NCBI RefSeq assembly: GCF_005239225.2
Contig: NC_133289.1
Coordinates: forward strand, 14,988,889-15,052,888
Source of the DNA: Populus alba
Lineage: Eukaryota > Streptophyta > Magnoliopsida > Malpighiales > Salicaceae
Direction of reading: 5' to 3'
DNA length: 64,000 nucleotides
Shown here one piece after another: positions 22,471-33,210 of this stretch. The notes under the pieces were generated by a model. That model was given only the letters and a program-made list of their open reading frames with translations. It was not told the DNA's origin and did no database searches. Both the position numbers and the translations under genes were made by a program. The stretch's first letter is position 1, and each line of letters starts with the position of its first letter.

Positions 22471-24757
22471 CACGAAGATTTTTCAGATGGCCTATTTCTT
22501 ATGGGCGGCCTTCCCATGTTGAAAAATTCTCAAAAATGAAAAGCATTCAACATCAATTTTGATCTTTGGCCATTTCAAGTTGGCCTTCCACTTGATGGAT
22601 TCCATTGGGATTTTCTCATATGAAATTTGCAAAACTCATTGTTCAATGTCTCAAAGTTTAGATGATATGCATGCATCTTTACCTGTTTTGAAATATAGGC
22701 CCCCATTTCTTCTTAGTCTTCTTGTTGCTTGACTGATGAGGACTTGTTACCTCTGATTTGGGTCATCTTTGTCGCTTGGCTTTCTAGCCCACTCAAGTTA
22801 GCCCATATAAGTCTTTTTCCAGATTTGTTTGCACAATCAGCCTTTGTGGTGCCCATCACAACCCACTTATTTGCTGAAGATTTCTAACTCGTCAAATAAT
22901 TTGAGAGGACTTTATTCATTGCCCCTCGTTTCACTGATAAAAACATTCGGTGTCACTTGCTGAAAGGATCAGATTGTCTTTCGTAAACCAAAATGCCCCC
23001 TTGTCTTTGTTGTAGGAGATATTCCTCTCTTTTTCTAGAAGAGAAAATACAGTGTTGCCCCCTTGTATTGGTCATTGCCCCCAAGTGTACTTTGCCAGCG
23101 ACTCAGACAAATAATGGTTTAAAAAGACCATTCTCTCATTTCTCTTTTTGTTCATTTTGGTGAAGGAATATGGGTCTAGAATGAATCTTGAAATCTTGAT
23201 CTTGCATTTTGAAAACAAAAAATGATTTCGATGTGAATCTAAAACAATTTGCTTTTGAAATCTTGCAACTCCTTGGTTATTTTCTTTATTGGAAAAGAGG
23301 GTATTTGCTCTTGTGTTTGGCAATGAGATCTTCAGTGAAAAATACGTCATGAGATGACCTTTTGTTTCAAAGTGAAGGGCTCGAGAAAAAGCTCGAGGTT
23401 TTGTATGAGAAAAAATTTGTCTCTTTTTGAATCATTCATTTTTATCAGCATGAATAATAATGAATAGTTTATTCTTGATGTCATGAATCTTATGAAAAAG
23501 TATTCTTTGCATTTTGAGAGCATTGTTTATTGTTCTAGGTCGCTTGCATGCTTGATTAGAAAGGACTTCTACAGGCACGTAACGTAGGCTGTGGTTTTTG
23601 GCTATAAAAGAAAAGGATTCATAAGGCTCAAAGAGTGTTTCAGGGTTTCAAAGACTGAGGATCACTATCAACAATTTGACTCTTGATGTCATTCACATTT
23701 TCTTTTGCCGCTCTTCTTTGATTTGCTGCTTCTTCTCTTCTTCTTTGCTTTGCTAGGACATACTCACTTTATCTTGGATGTCACTTTTTCTAGTGATTTG
23801 GGCATGCCCCCTAGCATTTGAGTTTCTTGAGCTTTTATGCCTTTTTGGCTTTCTTGTAGCTTTTTCTCTTTTCTCATTGAAATTTTCTCTTGCCCCCCAG
23901 TGTGGGGTGTGATCCTAGTCGGGATTTTTTCATGAAAAAAAAAAAAAACTATTCAGGCTCAAAAAGGGATCGCAAGGGATGTACTTATTTTAGAATGTGA
24001 AAGGAATAACAAAGATGACCTTTCCTCATTTCAAGCGCAAGCAGTTAAGATCAATAAACTTTGACCTCATCCAGTGTGATGGTTTGGTCTTTGCAAAGAT
24101 GCATTTCATGGATCATGAGCAACGAGTGTACTACATACCATTATTCATATATTTAAAAACAAATGATTCAAGAGTCATGGGTAAGGGTGTTTATTCATTT
24201 GTTTTTTTTTCTTTTTTTTTTTTTTGGTTTATAATTTAGTCACCTCAATGATGGAGTTGCTTGATTCAATTGTCATTCTACAAGTAGAATGTTAAAAATA
24301 TCATTTTTGAAAGAACATCAAATTATATTTTTGAAATCAAAATACCAGATCAATTTTTCAGAACTCCAATAGGGAAATGGATTTAGGTACAAGAGATGAA
24401 TTGCATCTATTAGATCATGCGAGGCTTCAAAGGTGTGTTCATGAGCTCTTATAATAAAACTCTCTTAAGAAGATGAATAATGCTTGGTCGCAAACACGAT
24501 TGAACGAGAAACTCATTATTTCATTGGAAAAGCAGTTTAACAACAAAGAACTTATATCAACATGAGTACTGGCATGATAACACAAACGGGGCTAAACATT
24601 TAGTGATCCTTCATTGGAATTTTTGGAATCATTCATTCTCCTTGACAAAGGCATCTTTTAGACACTTAATTGCAGTCGCATGCAGACCATTCTCGACCTA
24701 CTATCACCATAGCTTTATCTTCAAAATAGTTGATTTCTGGGAGTCGGTGTGAAGGAA
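22471..24757 (-). other. Non-coding interior of the nested element
   Basis: The region where pol would be expected. I found no RT (YxDD), protease (DSG/DTG), RNase H or integrase motif in any frame on either strand. The plus strand is rich in TTTTGCCCCC and TTGCCCCCTTG phrases, so the element sense strand is rich in GGGGGCAA motifs. Short open frames (23072-23350 minus, 23997-24239 plus) have no recognisable similarity. Confidence 0.7.
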
Positions 24758-25750
24758 TTAGCTATAGGAACGATAAGTGTCTTGGCAACCACCTTCAGTG
24801 AAACCGTTCTTCTTAGTCGGGTTAGCAATCTTACCTAACCCAATGGCTTGTTCAATCCTCTCAGCTATAATAACCAGGTCAGTGAAATGTTGTGCAGAGC
24901 TTCTAACCAAGTATTCAAAGTACGGAGCTTTAAATGTATTGGAAAATAAACTGATCATCTCTTTTTCCAACATGGGAGGATTAACTTGTGCAGCTACCTC
25001 GCTCCATCTCCGGGCATATTCTCTTATGGATTCCTTGTTCTTCTTCTCCATAGCTTGCAAGCTTAACCGATCAGGACCCACGTCTATATTGAACTTATAT
25101 TGCCTCATGAAGGCATCAACTAAGTCCTTCCATTTTTTAACCTTGGTATTGTCCAACCGCATATACCAAGTGAGGGCAGCGTCACTTAAGCTGTCTTGAA
25201 AAAAATGAATTAGCAGTTTCTCATCATCAACCACCTCAGCCATTTTGTTGCAGTATGCTTTGAGATGAGTCATAGGGCATTGGGTTCCCGTATATTTGAC
25301 AAATTCTGGTACTCTAAACTTTTTGGGAATGACAACGTTGGGCACCAAACATATATTGACAGCTTTCACCAGGTCACACAAATGGTTTCCCTCAACTGCC
25401 CTTATCCTCTCTTCTAGGGCGGTCCATTTTTCCAAACCCTTTTCTCTCACCATCTTGCCCTTTTGAGATTCTTTCTCGGTAGAATCAATGGTAAACAAAA
25501 TTCTTGAGGGGTATGCTGGTTGAAAATGCATAGCTTGTTGAAATTCAGATGACACCTTATTTGCCCCCAGATTCTGTGGATCAAAATGAGTTACATGCAT
25601 ATCCTCAGGTTGAGCTATTTGTGTTGCTTTTCCGGATTTATCTCTCAAGGCCTGCTCGAGTAGATTAGTAAGCCTTGCAACTTCTTCCTTAAGATTGTCC
25701 ACCTTTTTTTGATGTTGGGCTTCCAACTGGGCTCTTTCTTCGTTTTCCAT
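24758..25750 (-). CDS. Retrotransposon gag protein of the nested element
   Basis: 330 codons on the minus strand, ATG start. Residues 1-45 form a charged coiled-coil-like segment (EERAQLEAQHQKK, LKEEVARLTNLLEQAL). Residues about 140-275 are a Ty3/gypsy gag domain, with KFRVPEFVKYTGTQCPMTHL, FFQDSLSDAALTWYMRL and WKDLVDAFMRQY, the usual capsid core motifs. The protein ends soon after that domain, without the CCHC zinc knuckle that normally binds RNA, and no pol frame follows. It could still assemble with gag from a complete relative. The 586-bp leader between primer site and ATG is typical. The plus-strand frame at 24777-25199 is a shadow. Confidence 0.9.
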   Translation of the reverse strand: MENEERAQLEAQHQKKVDNLKEEVARLTNLLEQALRDKSGKATQIAQPEDMHVTHFDPQNLGANKVSSEFQQAMHFQPAYPSRILFTIDSTEKESQKGKMVREKGLEKWTALEERIRAVEGNHLCDLVKAVNICLVPNVVIPKKFRVPEFVKYTGTQCPMTHLKAYCNKMAEVVDDEKLLIHFFQDSLSDAALTWYMRLDNTKVKKWKDLVDAFMRQYKFNIDVGPDRLSLQAMEKKNKESIREYARRWSEVAAQVNPPMLEKEMISLFSNTFKAPYFEYLVRSSAQHFTDLVIIAERIEQAIGLGKIANPTKKNGFTEGGCQDTYRSYS

Positions 25751-26314
25751 TTGTCCTTTTCTTGAACGTGTTATAAATGAGTTTTAATGGGGACCTATAT
25801 TTCAACCTGATAAATGTAAATCATGCAATTATGCAAAAATGCTAAAGCAATAAAAAAAATACGTATGAAATGCGAACTTGCCCTTCACGGGGTGACAACC
25901 TAATAGAAAGATCCTAATTATTGAGTACATCAAAGGGTTGGTCATTATCTAGTTTCAAAGGGTCTCTCGCATGCTCAGTGATCGTCCATGAAAGGTCGAT
26001 ATGAGGCTTACAAGTAGTGTGAAGATAGAGGCCCTGAGTAATATCAGTTTGGCATATCCACCACTTCCAAGTAAACAATCAAGCGAGAGTTGGATGGTTT
26101 CACGAGTCTTACCCAGGCTAAAGCCATTGGGGTACCGTTACTTTCCCACTTATCCTAGGTTGCAAAGTGTGTGCTCTCAAAGTGATGCATGGCAACATAA
26201 ACAAGGATGCATGCTAAAGCAGTAAATGCAGGAAAAATAAACAAATAAACACAACAAAAAACAAATAAATAAAAAAAAGCAATAATAAGACAAAAAGACA
26301 AAGCTTAATCCTAA

Positions 26315-26333
26315 GTCCCCAGTGGAGTCGCCA
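26315..26333 (-). other. Primer binding site of the nested element
   Basis: On the minus strand TGGCGACTCCACTGGGGAC begins three bases after the 5' LTR. It starts with TGG, complementary to tRNA CCA ends. Tat/Ogre elements are usually primed by tRNA-Arg; I could not confirm which tRNA fits here. Confidence 0.75.
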
Positions 26334-26336
26334 TTC

Positions 26337-28471
26337 TGTCGCACCCGACATCGCGGCGGCCCTAAAAAATAATAATTCTCTATAATTAATTATGGAAAAA
26401 GAACAGATTCTGGCATCCGGTTCTTTTAGGAAAAATGTCTTGTTTGAGGAGTCGCCACCTAGTATTATGGTCACTAGGAACCCTAACTGGTCAACAGAGA
26501 TTCTATGACTCGGGATTGGTTACGTAAAAGGGAAGATATTATCACCCCTTAAACGTTCTGCCTAAGGCAGACTGCATTGTTGGTTTTGTCTTAAATTGCT
26601 AAATATTTATTAATTTATGTTGTGATGATTTGTTTATAATATTCCTGACTCTGGCGCCAGTGAAAATTCGAGCTCGAATAATTCCAACTCTAGCGTTGGT
26701 AAAAATTCGTAGCTACGACAAAAATTAGATCAATATAATTTTTTATTCCCTACCCTAGCGCCAATGAATAAAATAAATAAAAATAAATTTATTTTTTTAC
26801 ACATGCACACATTTTTTTATTTTTTAGCTAAACAAAATAAAAATACAACGAATAAAAATAATATAAATTTAAACTGATATTTTTATTCCTGACTCTGGCG
26901 TCAGTGAATAAACCAATAAATTTACATTATTTTTATTTATGCATACACATTTTTTATTATTTTTTATTTTTTTCTACTTTTACTTTTTTCTACTTTTTCT
27001 GTTTTTTTTATTTTTTATTTTTTTATTTTTTTTTCGGGCTGGGCCCAGCTCAGCCCACATGGGCTGGGCTAGACCCAGCCCCGCCCGGCCCGCCACTGGC
27101 CCAAGCCAGTGGCCTGGCCGAGCAAAAGCAACACGCGTGCGACAAGCCACGCGTGTTGCTGCGCTGTGCAAGTGAATTAAAATTCACTTGCACAGTAAGC
27201 TGCTGATAAATTGAAACCAAACGAAAGGCAGAGGAAACGGCTTACCTGGTTGGCCGGAGGCGACGAAGATGATGACAGAGCTCCTTTTGTGTGATTGAAC
27301 CACGCTTGGCAGGGCACCCTTTCCACCTTGCCTTGCGCTCTTCTCTCTGGGTTTTGCGTTTCCTTTGCTTCTGGTTATCTAGCCTGTTATCCCGGTTCTT
27401 TGAGATGAAGGAATGAAGACGATGGCGATGCTAGGGGTTCTTCTTTTTTTATTTGCAGGAGGCGATCAAGAAGACGGTGATTTTAATGTTGGTATTCTGA
27501 GTTTGTTGCTTGCTTTTATCTCTGTATACGATTTTCTTTGTCTCTGTTTTCTACCGATCGTGGTCTTTTCCTTTTGTTTTTCCTCCTTTTCGGTTCTGTG
27601 ATTCACCCCCCCTTTTCTGGGTTTATTCTCCGTTCAATCCCCCCCTTTTTTTCGTTGTTTTCTCTGGTTTTATAGCCACAGAATTCCACCGTTACTAGGT
27701 AATTAATCGACTGTTATTGCAGGAGTAATGGTGGCGGCCGGCAGCTGAAACGTTGAAGAAGATGAACAGTGATGTGTTCAATGGCCATTTGCATTTTGGT
27801 CCTTGGAATTCTGAAATCGTGCAATCAAGCCCCTGGATAAAATTTAAATTTGGACCCCTTTATTTCGGCGCTTTTCCAATGTAGTCCTTGGATTTTTAAT
27901 TTCGAAATTTGGACCCCAAACATTAATATTTCTTCAATTAAGCCCCTGAATAAGTTAATTTAATTAAATCCAAAGTCCAATTAAGTCTAAAACTTATCCA
28001 TTCTCTAATTAAACCCCTGATTGAATTCATAAAATTAATTACAAGCTTAATTAAGTCTCCAAACTTATCAATTCTTCAATTAAAACCCTTAACTAGATTA
28101 ATTAAATTAATTCCAAGCTTAATTAAGTCTCAAAACTTATTAATTCTCCAATTAAATCCTTGATTGGATGAATTAACTTAATTTCAAGCTTAATTAAGTC
28201 TAAAAATTTATCAATTCTCCAGTTAAACCCTTAATTAGATTAAATAAATTAAATTCCAAGCTTAATTAGATTAATTCTAAAGTTTAATTAAACTCCAAAA
28301 ACTTCCAATCATATTGCTCTTAACCCAAATTTTAATTCATTCTTCATTTATTTCATTTTACTTCTTTTTTTTCATCATCATTATTATTTTTTCCTTAATT
28401 TTTATCCTTTTCAATAAATAAAAATAATAATCATAATAAAAATAAAAATGATCAAAAATTGGGTTATGACA
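26337..28471 (-). repeat. 5' LTR of the nested element (element orientation)
   Basis: 2135 bp, nearly identical to 18930-21063 and carrying the same TATAAAA box (27668-27674 on plus), donor-like site (27245) and hairpin cluster. Transcription of the element would start inside this copy and run toward lower coordinates. Frames such as 26904-27206 and 27413-27601 duplicate those in the other LTR and are not genes. Confidence 0.94.
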
Positions 28472-31078
28472 ACTGGATACAGATATTATGCTATTTTTAT
28501 TGATGATTGTACTAGATTTAGTTGGATGTTTCCTTTGAAACAAAAATCTGATTTCTTTGATACATTTGTCAATTTACAACGCTATATTGAGACTCAATTA
28601 TCCGCCAAAATAAAATCTTTCCAATGTGATGGTGGAACGGAATTTACAAATAATAAGTTTCGCTCCCATTTGCACTCTTGTGGTATTGTTCTTCGTCTAG
28701 CATGTCCTTACACTCCCAGTCAAAATGGTGCTGCTGAACACAAACATCGTCATGTCACAGAAACGGGTCTTACCCTTATGTTCCATGCTCATGTGCCCGT
28801 TTTGTTATGGGTCGAAGCCTTTTCTACTGCAGTTTTTCTCATCAATCGACTCCCATCACCGTCCCTTGATGGCAAAACTCCTTATGAAATCCTGTTTGGT
28901 AAGTCCCCTGATTACTCTATGCTTCGTACTTTTGGGTGTCTTTGCTTCCCTTACTTAAGAGATTACTCACCTCATAAACTGTCTCCAAAATCTGCTCCAT
29001 GTATATTTTTAGGTTACAGTACTCTCCATAAAGGTTTTCGTTGTTTAGACCGAAAGTCTCATCGTGTCTATGTTTCCCGACATGTTCAGTTTTATGAACA
29101 TCAATTTCCTTATAATGATGCCTCCTTTTCTACTCTACAGTCCAATACTGACTATACCTATTTTTCAGATTGTGCGGACTGTGTTCCTAGTTCTTCTTAT
29201 GATAACTCTTGTGACTCTTTATCGTCTTCCTCTGTTTTGAAATCACCATGTCTGCCTTGTAGTGATGTTCCAGGTTCCTTGAGTTCTTCTTCACTGCAGG
29301 TTCCTATTGCTGCAGCGTCTCTCCCTGCCCCTACATCTTTGGATTCCACGGTTCCTTCTCCTGTGTCTTCACCTTCTCCTGTGCCCACCAACCGTCATCA
29401 CATGATTACTAGGGGGAAGGCTGGTATTTTCAAACCACGGTCGCATCATGCCTTGACTGTTTTGTCTTCAAATCAGTTCTTTCAGGCTCTTCTTGTTTCT
29501 AAAGAACCCAAGGGGTTTAAGTCTGCTGCAAAGCATCCTAAATGGCTTTCAGCCATGGATGATGAGATTCTTGCTTTAAAGAGAAATGGTACTTGGACTC
29601 TTGTTCCTCGGCCTCAATCTCATAATGTCGTTGGTTGTCGTTGGATCTTCAAAGTTAAACCTTGTCCAGATGGGTCTACTGAACGCCATAAAGCACGCCT
29701 TGTGGCTCAAGGTTTTTCTCAGGTTCCTGGTCTTGACTTTGGCGACACCTTTAGTCCTGTGGTTTGTCCTGCTACAGTCCGACTCATATTATCATTAGCA
29801 GTTGCTTATGGATGGCGTCTACATCAGTTAGATGTCAACAACGCTTTTCTTCATGGTTTTCTCAATGAAGAAGTATACATGGAACAACCACCAGGTTACA
29901 CTGATCCCATATTCCCTCAGCATGTTTGTCGCTTAAAGCGTGCTCTGTATGGCCTCAAACAAGCTCCCCGCGCTTGGTTTCATCGCTTCGGCTCTTTCTT
30001 ACATACACTTGGTTTTCACTCTAGTCCAGCTGATTCGTCATTATTTGTTTATCATTCTAAGCTTGGGACTGTTTACTTACTTTTGTATGTTGATGATATG
30101 GTGCTCACTGGCAGTAGTTCTTCGTTGATTCGCACCTTCATTACTCGGCTTTCCAAAGAATTTTCCATGAAAGATTTGGGCGATCTTCATTATTTTCTTG
30201 GGGTGGAAGTTCAATCTAATGACAAGGGTTTGTTTCTTAGTCAAACAAAGTATGCCCTTGATCTCTTACAAAGAGCTTCGATGATTGATGCCAAACCGAT
30301 TTCCACACCTTTTGTTGTTGGTCAGCATTTATCAGCTGAAGGACAGTTGTTTTCTGATCCAACTCTGTTCCGCTCTCTCGCCGGTGCACTTCAATACTTA
30401 ACCATCACCAGGCCCGATTTATCCTTTTCGGTTAATTCTATTTGTCAATATATGCATGCTCCCACAGAAGATCATTTTCGTGCTCTCAAGCGTATTTTAC
30501 GCTATGTTAAAGGGACCGTTCATCATGGCCTTCAGCTTCATAAAGTTTCCACTCATAATCTTCTTGCCTATTCTGATGCGGACTGGGCTGGGTGTCCTGA
30601 TACACGTCGCTCTACTACCGGTTATGCAATTTTTCTTGGAGCTAATTTAATCTCTTGGTCCTCTAAGAAACAAAGCACTGTTTCTCGTTCCAGTTCAGAA
30701 GCTGAATATCGCTCTTTAGCTGTTGCCACTGCTGATGTCGTATGGCTTATTCAACTACTTCGTGATCTTCGGGTTCCACTTCCAGCTCCACCCCGCATTC
30801 TTTGTGATAATCAAAGTGCAATATTTATGGCTGTCAATCCTGTTACACGCCCTCGATCAAAACACATTGCCATTGACTATCACTTTGTCCGAGAACTTAT
30901 CGCTAATGGCTCTTTGAAAATAGGCTTTGTTCCTTCCCATCTGCAGCTTGCTGATTCGCTTACCAAAGGAGTCACCAAGCCTCAGTTTTTACTCTTTCGA
31001 AGCAAGCTTAGCGTTCTCCCTTCTCCCACGCTCACCTTGCAGGGGGGTGATAAGGGAGAATCTCATTATTCTCCATAA
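28472..31078 (+). pseudogene. Copia integrase core, reverse transcriptase and RNase H
   Basis: Second part of the copia polyprotein, open for 869 codons after the nested element and in frame with the pre-integrase part across the ACTGG junction. The integrase D, D, E residues are at about 28502-28507 (FIDDCTRF), 28628 (CDGGTEF) and 28736 (NGAAEH). The RT catalytic box YVDD is at 30086-30097, within LLLYVDDMVLTGSS. RNase H motifs SDADWAGC, SSSEAEYRSL and CDNQSAI follow, and the end is FVPSHLQLADSLTKG. The stop lies inside the 3' LTR at 31076-31078. An ATG at 28448 belongs to the nested LTR and is not the natural start. This half looks intact, but it cannot be made from its own promoter because of the insertion. 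Confidence 0.95.
31041..31047 (+). other. Polypurine tract of the copia element
   Basis: AGGGGGG directly before the 3' LTR start TGATAAGG. It lies within the end of the polyprotein frame. Confidence 0.85.
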
Positions 31079-31247
31079 CATACGCTGCTGCTAATATATA
31101 GCTGTAGGATAATTACGCAATTTATTGTATCCTCATCTTTCCTATTATATAGCAATGTATAGCTGTCGTTATGTTAATATATAATGAATACACGCCTCCT
31201 GATTAGGTCAAGGAGACATTCAGCCATTCTATTGTCTTGTAAAACAT
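31048..31247 (+). repeat. 3' LTR of the young copia element
   Basis: 200 bp, one noticed mismatch to the 5' LTR. Followed by the target duplication ATCTT at 31248-31252. Confidence 0.93.
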
Positions 31248-31252
31248 ATCTT

Positions 31253-31886
31253 TAATCTTCATCAAAGAGACTAAAATATTAAAATAAGGTTTTATTACAT
31301 GGAAAGTTTTTTATGTGAATAATATTAAGGAATTAAAGAGCAATGTTCTAAATGTGTTTCTTGACTAGGATGACATGCACAATGAAAATTTAGTTTTTTG
31401 TCGTGTTTTTTGAAAATATTATTTGTTGGTTTTTCAAAGTTATTTGAAAGTAATGCTTTGTAAATTTGGTCTATATTAATTTGCTGGAGCGTGCTGTAAA
31501 ATTTCTCCCCACATTGGAGATTTGAGTAACTAGAATTCCAATAAAGGAAAATTGGACACTTAGAATATGTTTTTTTACATCAATCACAGGGCTTTCTAAA
31601 GCCCATCAAATAACCCCCAAAAAAGCCAAAAAAATTATATAGGCTTTTTAAGTTTCTGTCATAAATTAATTGAACTGAACTTAAATTAGTTGGCTGGAAC
31701 GATTTCAGTTTTATTTTAAAAAAAAAAAAAAACTATCTAACTATTTTTTTAGATGAAAACTGAATAAAAAATGATGACCCTAGAGCAGATCATGGTAATT
31801 TTTTTTATTTTTTTTTCAATTAAAACAGCTTTGGGGCATTCGGCTTCCCAACCTCCAACAACAAGCCCATCCATGGAGCACTTGAA
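31253..31886. other. Intergenic DNA right of the copia insertion
   Basis: AT-rich, no supported gene. It continues the host sequence interrupted at 17146. Confidence 0.4.
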
Positions 31887-31895
31887 TATATAAAA
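31887..31895 (+). promoter_or_regulatory. Possible TATA box
   Basis: TATATAAAA, 66 bp before the ATG of the small frame at 31953. Spacing suits a plant core promoter, but the frame itself is uncertain. The phrase GCACTTGAATATAT occurs here and again at 31937. Confidence 0.3.
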
Positions 31896-31952
31896 ATCCT
31901 TTTTCTACTCCCAGATTTTTTACTAGTTCTCACAAGCACTTGAATATATTCT

Positions 31953-32156
31953 ATGGCTTCGTTCTCCACTTTCTGCGTAGCTTGTATTGTTTCAACACGA
32001 CAGTCCAGGATTCCACACAGAGAGAGACGTGATCTAGTATTGAGGGCAATGAATAAGTTTATTTTTTATAGACTAATTAATTATTTATTCAGCATCATAA
32101 CCAGCTCTTACAGATATAGACTGTTTGTTTTAAGTAGTGTTCGTGTTAGCGGTTAA
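31953..32156 (+). CDS. Small ORF, possible first exon of a plastid-targeted protein (uncertain)
   Basis: 67 codons from a real ATG. The first 34 residues (MASFSTFCVACIVSTRQSRI, then PHRERRDLVLRAMN) are rich in Ser, Thr and Arg with few acidic residues, as in chloroplast transit peptides. The rest (KFIFYRLINYLF...) looks like intron or random sequence, and a possible GT donor follows AATAA at about 32058. No downstream exon was found before the repeat at 32281. It may be a lone first exon left by a partial duplication, or chance. I do not recognise the gene. Confidence 0.25.
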   Translation: MASFSTFCVACIVSTRQSRIPHRERRDLVLRAMNKFIFYRLINYLFSIITSSYRYRLFVLSSVRVSG

Positions 32157-32280
32157 TTATATTTATTGCTTATTTCATAACGTGGTTGCAAGTTAGGTTC
32201 ACTTATAGCTAATTAACGTTTAGTAACCAAAATAAAACTGTTTTCAGTGGATAAGACCCACATAACACCGCAGGTTTCTG

Positions 32281-33210
32281 AGAAATAGCATTTCATCTGG
32301 AAATTAACATCAACAGTGGAGCCATTCACTAAAGTGAACAATTTTTTTTTTTAATTTCAAAAAAACCAGTGCGAGTGAATTAATTCACTCGCACTATTCA
32401 CATGAAAAGTTTAGGTTTTTTTTTTTTTTTTGAAAAACCAGTGCAATTAAATGATTTCACTTGCACTATTCACGTGAACGTGAACAATATTTTTTTTTTT
32501 GTTAAAAAAAAATAGTTTAAGGTGAATTAAATTTACTCGTACTATAATCTCAATTTTATTCCTGATAATATTTTACCTAATTTTATTACACGCTCAAAAG
32601 ATCATGAAAACTATAGTTCTTATCGAATGAATTTTGTACATAATGAAATTGTATTTTTTTTTAAATTTAGTTTTACTCAAAAAACTAGTATTTAATATTA
32701 TTTAATAATACTACATAAATTAGAAGGATATCACATGATGATGTAGCATTTGTGAAATTTGATCGCAATTCCAATTATGCTCTTTTTGGGTTTGACCGAG
32801 TTAAAAAAAAATTCAGTTTTTATTGTTGCGTGCTTAAAAAACCATGAAAATATAGTCATTGTTGGATAGATTTCATATGTGATGACATTGCATATAGTTT
32901 AATTGAATAATAAAAAATATTTGATATCAATATTATTTATTTCATGATGTAATAATAGTAGTTAAATCTACAATATTTAAATTAAAATTATTTTAAAATT
33001 ATTTTATAATCTCAATTTGAGAAGTATTTTTTTAACCAAACAAATTAAACTACTTTTTGTTCAACTTTAATTTCAACCATAGTTTTAACCAAACATATAT
33101 TTTTCCAAACCAACCTCAACCAAAAATATTTTTTATAAAACAATTTTTTTAAAATTACAATTACAACAACCATCACAATACCAAACACATCTTTAATAAT
33201 ATGTTTCGTT
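32281..33210. repeat. Dispersed repeat with a hairpin array
   Basis: Three diverged units about 72-79 bp apart start near 32368, 32440 and 32519. The first holds a perfect 28-bp palindrome (arms AGTGCGAGTGAATT, 32368-32395), the second a decayed version (32440-32467) and the third a weaker one. The rest (about 32560-33200) contains phrases such as ACCAAACACATCTTTAA that resemble a common poplar interspersed repeat, in minus orientation. No protein is encoded. Confidence 0.6.

Larger units (their letters stand above)
18925..28476 (-). mobile_element. Nested Ty3/gypsy-type, gag-only LTR retrotransposon
   Basis: A 9542-bp element (18930-28471) on the minus strand, with a perfect 5-bp target duplication of copia sequence, ACTGG, at 18925-18929 and 28472-28476. 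In element orientation the order is: 5' LTR 28471-26337, primer site, gag 25750-24758, about 2.3 kb non-coding, minisatellite 22470-21330, purine tract, 3' LTR 21063-18930. No protease, RT, RNase H or integrase motif is present, so it is non-autonomous, like large retrotransposon derivatives. The two LTRs differ by about five substitutions plus roughly ten homopolymer-length changes, so insertion was recent and postdates the copia insertion. The gag type, long LTRs and 3' tandem repeats recall the Tat/Ogre group; the lineage call is inference. Confidence 0.93.
17142..31252 (+). mobile_element. Young Ty1/copia LTR retrotransposon interrupted by a nested element
   Basis: Complete element on the plus strand. 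LTRs lie at 17147-17346 and 31048-31247, each 200 bp and differing at one noticed base. The perfect 5-bp target duplication ATCTT is at 17142-17146 and 31248-31252. Gene order gag, protease, integrase, RT, RNase H is copia-type. Removing the nested element (18930-28471) and one copy of its ACTGG duplication leaves about 4554 bp, close to the 4.4 kb of the old relative at 58278-62714. It also carries one frameshift near 18611, so this copy is defective for two reasons. Near-identical LTRs point to a recent insertion. Confidence 0.95.

Noticed and set aside
21295..22517. Long repetitive Ser/Pro- or Arg/Gln-rich proteins on both strands
   Set aside because: They are translations of a 30-bp minisatellite, open in several frames because the unit is a multiple of three; no start context or other coding evidence.
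26214..26474. Minus-strand frame MTIILGGDSSNKTF... present at both LTRs (also 18813-19067)
   Set aside because: It crosses the LTR edge at both places, so its downstream part differs; part of the LTR end, not a gene.
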